NCBI GenBank assembly: GCA_964446745.1
Contig: CAYURR010000036.1
Span: 1 to 19,004 of the forward strand
Length of the DNA stretch: 19,004 nucleotides
Reading direction: 5' to 3'
DNA from: CAYURR01 sp964446745
Lineage (GTDB): Bacteria; Bacillota; Clostridia; Lachnospirales; WQUN01
Below are positions 16,358 to 19,004 of the stretch, piece after piece (position 1 is the first letter of the stretch; every line of letters begins with the position of its first letter). A program made the translations under genes and the position numbers. The notes under the pieces were generated by a model. That model had not been told where the DNA came from, did not search any database, and was given only the letters and a program-made list of their open reading frames with translations.

Positions 16358-17085
16358 TGGGCTTCTCCTTCATGTTCCGGAGCCTTATCGGTGGCTCTCT
16401 GTATTCTGCCGTCAAGCATATGTATGACATGATCGGCGTATTGGGACAGCTCTACATTATGCGTGACGATGATCAGCGTCTGCTTGTATTGCTTTGCAAA
16501 CCCCACTATCAGGTTCATCATCTCGGCTGTGGTCTTGGTGTCGAGGTTACCGGTCGGCTCGTCCGCAAACACGACCTGCGGGTTATTGATAAACGCGCGC
16601 GCTATACTCACGCGCTGCTGCTGACCGCCGCTCATTTGATCTGGCTTGTGCTTTAGTCTCTCGCCGAGGCCTACGGACGTGAGCATCTTTTTAGCCAATG
16701 CCTCGCGCTTACGCTTCGGCACCCTATGAAAGATCAACGGCAGTGTGACATTCTCTGTTGCTGTCAATGTCGGCAGCAGATTATATTGTTGAAATACAAA
16801 TCCGATATGCCGCTGCCTAAACAGCGCAAGCTCCTTCTCGCTCAGCGCCTCCAGGCGGGAGCCGTTAAACATGATCGTACCCTTTGAGGGTTTTTCCAGT
16901 CCCGCGAGCATGTTTAGCAGTGTGGACTTACCGGAGCCCGACGGTCCCAGAAGGCAGTATATCTTTTCCTTTTCGAACTCATAGCATATATCATCAAGCG
17001 CGACTATGCGCTCATCACCCATCCTGTACACCTTGCGTACCTTATCCAGTTTAATAATACATTCGCTAATCAAAATCACCTTCAT
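16354..17085 (-). CDS. MacB/LolD-type ABC ATPase
   Basis: This 243-residue cytoplasmic ATPase belongs to the LolD/MacB/FtsE group, recognised by the VYRMGDERIVALDDI start and by Walker A GPSGSGKS at 47-54. It has a Q-loop FVFQQYNLLPTL, signature MSGGQ at 141-145, Walker B FADEPTGNLD with catalytic Glu166, and the H-loop in IIVTHN. It powers the permease encoded two genes downstream. The start is uncertain: TTG 17091, ATG 17085, GTG 17079 and TTG 17073 are all in frame and none has an ideal ribosome binding site. Homologous proteins usually begin near the IIKLDKV segment, so the first ~10 residues may not be real. Its stop overlaps the next gene's start as ATGA. A candidate promoter lies at 17122-17150. 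Confidence 0.93.
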   Translation of the reverse strand: MKVILISECIIKLDKVRKVYRMGDERIVALDDICYEFEKEKIYCLLGPSGSGKSTLLNMLAGLEKPSKGTIMFNGSRLEALSEKELALFRQRHIGFVFQQYNLLPTLTATENVTLPLIFHRVPKRKREALAKKMLTSVGLGERLKHKPDQMSGGQQQRVSIARAFINNPQVVFADEPTGNLDTKTTAEMMNLIVGFAKQYKQTLIIVTHNVELSQYADHVIHMLDGRIQRATDKAPEHEGEAQ

Positions 17086-17121
17086 TCCCAAATCATCAGA
17101 TATACAAGCCTATACATGTCT

Positions 17122-17150
17122 ATCTTACCGCATGCACCGTTAATGTGCAA
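17122..17150 (-). promoter_or_regulatory. Candidate promoter of the ATPase-CARDB-MacB operon
   Basis: On the minus strand TTGCAC (17145-17150) and TAAGAT (17122-17127) are 17 bases apart, 37 bases before the ATG at 17085. A small inverted repeat, TGCAC-N7-GTGCA (17133-17149), covers most of the -35 element and half the spacer and could be an operator. The hexamers are only fair matches, but this is the best candidate in the 126 bases between the upstream terminator and the gene. Confidence 0.45.
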
Positions 17151-17217
17151 CCTTTAGCAGAATTTTTCCTCACAATATGTATAGACGTGCAAGCATGTAA
17201 AAAAGTTGCCGGGGCAT

Positions 17218-17252
17218 AAAAAAAGCAGATACCGTTTAGTACGGCAATCTGC
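17218..17252 (-). terminator. Intrinsic terminator after the XRE regulator gene
   Basis: On the minus strand GCAGAT (17247-17252 as read on plus, ATCTGC) pairs with 17225-17230, a one-to-two-base bulge follows, and a 4-bp inner stem (17232-17235 with 17241-17244) closes a five-base loop. Seven U residues follow the stem. It lies 17 bases past the regulator's stop and separates it from the ABC operon. Confidence 0.9.
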
Positions 17253-17269
17253 TCAAGTAGCGTTATCAA

Positions 17270-17650
17270 TTAAGCCTTATCTGTTTTGTCCTTGATGGAT
17301 CTGACACCTTTAATCGTATTGATCACAAAGTCCAGTTCGATTTCGTTCATATCGCTCATCAGGCTATTGATCTTATTGCGCTTGCTCTTAGTCTGAGATT
17401 TGCCCTCCTCGACCTTCAGCGAGCTCGCTGTTCCGGGCTTCTGGAACAATGTATCTACTGGTATATTAAATATATCGGATAGTTTATATAAGGTGTAGGC
17501 TGTAGCCCCCCTGCGGCCCCTCTCGATAAGGCCCACAAATCCGGACGTTAATTCCAGCAATTCCGCCAGCTCGTCAATTGACATATTGCGAGTGATACGT
17601 TCCTTGCGGATATTCTCGCCCATTATCTTTCTCAGTCTTTCCTTGGTCAT
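17270..17650 (-). CDS. Small XRE-family HTH regulator
   Basis: This is a 126-residue DNA-binding protein. Residues ~8-65 form an XRE (Cro/C1-type) helix-turn-helix domain: GENIRKERITRNMSIDELAELL, then TSGFVGLIERGRRG, the recognition-helix region, then TLYKLSDIFNIPVDTLF. A charged linker and a helical C-terminus (about 90-120) follow, with no sensor or enzyme domain. An ATG at 17659 is in frame, but the GGGGG ribosome binding site touches it and lies 9 bases before the ATG at 17650, so the shorter form is chosen. It lies 134 bases after smpB and has its own likely promoter and terminator, so it is probably a separate transcription unit. Its targets are unknown; the ABC operon just downstream is a candidate. 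Direct repeats near its own start suggest autoregulation. Confidence 0.9.
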   Translation of the reverse strand: MTKERLRKIMGENIRKERITRNMSIDELAELLELTSGFVGLIERGRRGATAYTLYKLSDIFNIPVDTLFQKPGTASSLKVEEGKSQTKSKRNKINSLMSDMNEIELDFVINTIKGVRSIKDKTDKA

Positions 17651-17710
17651 ACTAAACATCCCCCATGTCTGTTAGTCCGAATTTCTTAACTAAGGTTTCT
17701 TACTTGAAGT

Positions 17711-17739
17711 ATTTTAAGGTATTTTGCATTTTTTCAGAA
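17711..17739 (-). promoter_or_regulatory. Candidate promoter of the XRE regulator gene
   Basis: In the very AT-rich gap after smpB the minus strand reads TTCTGA (17734-17739), 17 bases, TAAAAT (17711-17716). The -10 element matches five of six positions and the -35 three. Two copies of TAAGAAA (minus strand; 17682-17688 and 17696-17702) lie 14 bases apart just past the predicted start point and are plausible operator half-sites. Confidence 0.4.
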
Positions 17740-17784
17740 GTAACATATAGAAAATTTATTTTATACAAAATGTCTTATATTTAT

Positions 17785-18258
17785 TCATAGATTTCTCACC
17801 TTAAAATCACGTTCAGATTCGCGCCTCTGAGCTTTCTTTGCCATAGTCTCACGTTTGTCGTAGAGTTTTTTGCCTTTTGCTATCGCAATGTCCACCTTTA
17901 CGAGACTATTATAGAAATAAATCTTTACAGGTACAATGGTAAATCCATCCAAGCTAACCGCGCCGCGCAGCTTGTTTATCTCCTTCTTATGCAGCAGGAG
18001 TCTCCGTTTGCGCAACGGATCGCGGTTAAATATGTTGCCATACTCGTATGGACTTATATGCATACCCTCAATAAATGCCTCACCACCTTCTACGCGTACA
18101 TAGCTGTCCCTCAGGTTACATCTGCCCGCACGAAGGGATTTCACCTCCGTGCCGCACAACTCAATACCGGCCTGATACACCTCTTCAATAAAATAGTCGT
18201 GGTATGCCTTTTTGTTCTGAGCGATACTCTTCTCTGATGCTTTCTCACTCTTTGACAT
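17785..18258 (-). CDS. smpB: SmpB, tmRNA-binding protein
   Basis: SmpB binds tmRNA and brings it to stalled ribosomes for trans-translation, tagging the unfinished protein for proteolysis. The 157 residues match the family in length and sequence: NKKAYHDYFIEEVYQAGIEL, GTEVKSLRAGRCNLRDSY, the HISPYEYGN segment, DPLRKRRLLLHKKEI, VKIYFYN, and a C-terminal basic tail starting at KGKKLYDKRE. The open frame runs back to 18315, but the ATG at 18258 is preceded by GGTGAT and the usual SmpB start aligns there. The smpB promoter (18287-18315) lies inside the apparent extension, which confirms the shorter start. No ssrA gene was seen in the window. Confidence 0.96.
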   Translation of the reverse strand: MSKSEKASEKSIAQNKKAYHDYFIEEVYQAGIELCGTEVKSLRAGRCNLRDSYVRVEGGEAFIEGMHISPYEYGNIFNRDPLRKRRLLLHKKEINKLRGAVSLDGFTIVPVKIYFYNSLVKVDIAIAKGKKLYDKRETMAKKAQRRESERDFKVRNL

Positions 18259-18286
18259 AAAATCACCAACTTTCAGTATGTCGCGC

Positions 18287-18315
18287 ATTCTAACATAAGA
18301 AACACGTCCATGCAA
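18287..18315 (-). promoter_or_regulatory. Sigma-A-like promoter of smpB
   Basis: The minus strand carries TTGCAT (18310-18315), 17 bases, then TAGAAT (18287-18292), about 29 bases upstream of the smpB ATG. The hexamers and spacing are identical to those of the promoter at 7571-7599. It lies back to back with the pantothenate kinase promoter. Confidence 0.65.
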
Positions 18316-18335
18316 GATACAGTGAGAATATTACA

Positions 18336-18364
18336 TTGACTTATTCCACAGCTTGTCTTAAGAT
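18336..18364 (+). promoter_or_regulatory. Sigma-A-like promoter of the pantothenate kinase gene
   Basis: TTGACT (18336-18341, five of six consensus) and TAAGAT (18359-18364) are separated by 17 bases. The predicted transcription start, about 18371, leaves a leader of some 24 bases that contains the GGGG ribosome binding site before the GTG at 18395. Confidence 0.65.
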
Positions 18365-18394
18365 GGCTGAAAATATCATAAATGGGGTAATAGA

Positions 18395-19004
18395 GTGGGC
18401 ATAACAATAGGAATAGATATCGGCGGCAGCACGACAAAGATCATAGGCGTTGAGGACAATAAAATAAAGGATCCGCTATTGGTGCGGGCGAACGACCCAA
18501 TCGCATCGCTATTCGGTGCATTCGGCAAATTCGTTGACAACAACAACTTAAGCCTCGGTGAGGTCGAGCGCGTGATGGTCACGGGCGTGGGCTCGTCTCA
18601 TATGACAAAGCCACTCTATGGCCTGCCGACCGCCAAGGTCGAGGAGTTTCTAGCAAACGGTCTGGGCGGCTTACACTTGACCGCTTTGGATGAGGCAATC
18701 ATCGTGAGCATGGGTACAGGCACGGCCATTATCAAGGCTACAAAGCAATCTATCGAGCATATAGGGGGCACGGGTGTGGGCGGCGGCACATTGATCGGCC
18801 TGTCGAGCAGCATGTTAAACATCCGCGATATACAGCTCATACTTAAAACCGCCGAGGACGGCGATTTGGCCAATATCGACCTAATGGTCGGTGACATCTC
18901 ACGCGATGTTTTGCCGGGCCTACCGCCCGAGACCACCGCATCAAATTTCGGAAAAATAAGCGATGTCGCCACAAAGGGCGACATCGCATTGGGTATACTC
19001 AATT
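18395..19004 (+). CDS. coaW: Type II pantothenate kinase, 3' end cut by window edge
   Basis: Pantothenate kinase phosphorylates pantothenate with ATP, the first step of coenzyme A synthesis. The 203 visible residues follow the type II (eukaryote-like, CoaW) pattern of the actin-like ATPase fold: IGIDIGGSTTKIIGV at 5-19, VTGVGS at 62-67, a VEEF segment with the probable catalytic Glu at 83 or 84, SMGTGTAI at 105-112 and GGTGVGGGT at 124-132. It then aligns with S. aureus CoaW through NIDLMVGDI and the P-TTASNFG segment, where S. aureus has LTAANFG. S. aureus CoaW has 267 residues, so roughly 60-80 are missing. The start is GTG 18395, 7 bases after GGGG, with stop codons just upstream in frame. 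It is divergent from smpB. Confidence 0.9.
   Translation, partial: MGITIGIDIGGSTTKIIGVEDNKIKDPLLVRANDPIASLFGAFGKFVDNNNLSLGEVERVMVTGVGSSHMTKPLYGLPTAKVEEFLANGLGGLHLTALDEAIIVSMGTGTAIIKATKQSIEHIGGTGVGGGTLIGLSSSMLNIRDIQLILKTAEDGDLANIDLMVGDISRDVLPGLPPETTASNFGKISDVATKGDIALGILN

Noticed and set aside
17740..17785. Terminator after smpB in the AT-rich gap
   Set aside because: Only a 5-bp A/T stem (ATTTT-GTAT-AAAAT) without G or C pairs is visible; it is too weak to call.
18259..18315. N-terminal extension of SmpB by 19 residues from the ATG at 18315
   Set aside because: The extension contains the smpB promoter, lacks a ribosome binding site, and is absent from known SmpB proteins.
18616..19002. A 128-residue minus-strand frame opposite the pantothenate kinase
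   Set aside because: It is antisense to conserved kinase motifs, Pro/Ser-rich in the way shadow frames usually are, and has no recognisable domain.

Overview
The window looks like chromosomal DNA from an anaerobic, spore-forming member of the Firmicutes (Clostridia-like). The evidence is a yqfC-yqfD sporulation pair behind a near-perfect sigma-E promoter, SmpB, a type II pantothenate kinase, strong GGAGG-type ribosome binding sites and sigma-A-like promoters. G+C looks close to balanced by eye. I see no tRNA, rRNA, CRISPR array, insertion sequence or prophage gene. Coding density is very high, and no gap exceeds about 180 bases. The left edge cuts yqfD and the right edge cuts the pantothenate kinase gene.

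Layout, left to right. (1) 1-1298, minus: yqfC-yqfD with a sigma-E promoter. (2) 1312-7545, minus: one apparent operon, clpS - clpA - ABC exporter half A - ABC exporter half B, ending in a clear intrinsic terminator. Half B is broken into two frames by what looks like a one-base deletion inside its sixth membrane helix. (3) 7571-12627, plus: an operon starting at a sigma-A-like promoter, with a 521-residue protein of unknown function (possibly with a pRiA4b ORF-3-like C-terminal domain), the manganese exporter MntP, and a 938-residue FtsX-type ABC permease without its own ATPase. (4) 12628-17150, minus: an operon of a MacB/LolD-type ATPase, a secreted membrane-anchored multi-module (CARDB/COG1361-like) protein with a methionine-rich neck, and a MacB-type permease. 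Its last stop codon directly abuts the stop codon of the plus-strand permease. (5) 17218-18315, minus: smpB and a small XRE-type regulator with its own terminator. (6) 18336-19004, plus: the type II pantothenate kinase gene, divergent from smpB.

How the genes may work together. ClpS selects N-degron substrates and feeds them to ClpA, which unfolds them for ClpP (not in the window). The paired ABC half-exporters directly behind clpA are probably co-transcribed with it, but any functional link is inference. The ATPase/CARDB/MacB operon looks like a monoderm version of a MacAB-type mechanotransmission system in which a large beta-sandwich protein takes the place of the periplasmic adaptor. The lone 938-residue permease facing it tail to tail could share that ATPase. 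SmpB belongs to ribosome rescue with tmRNA, which is not seen here.
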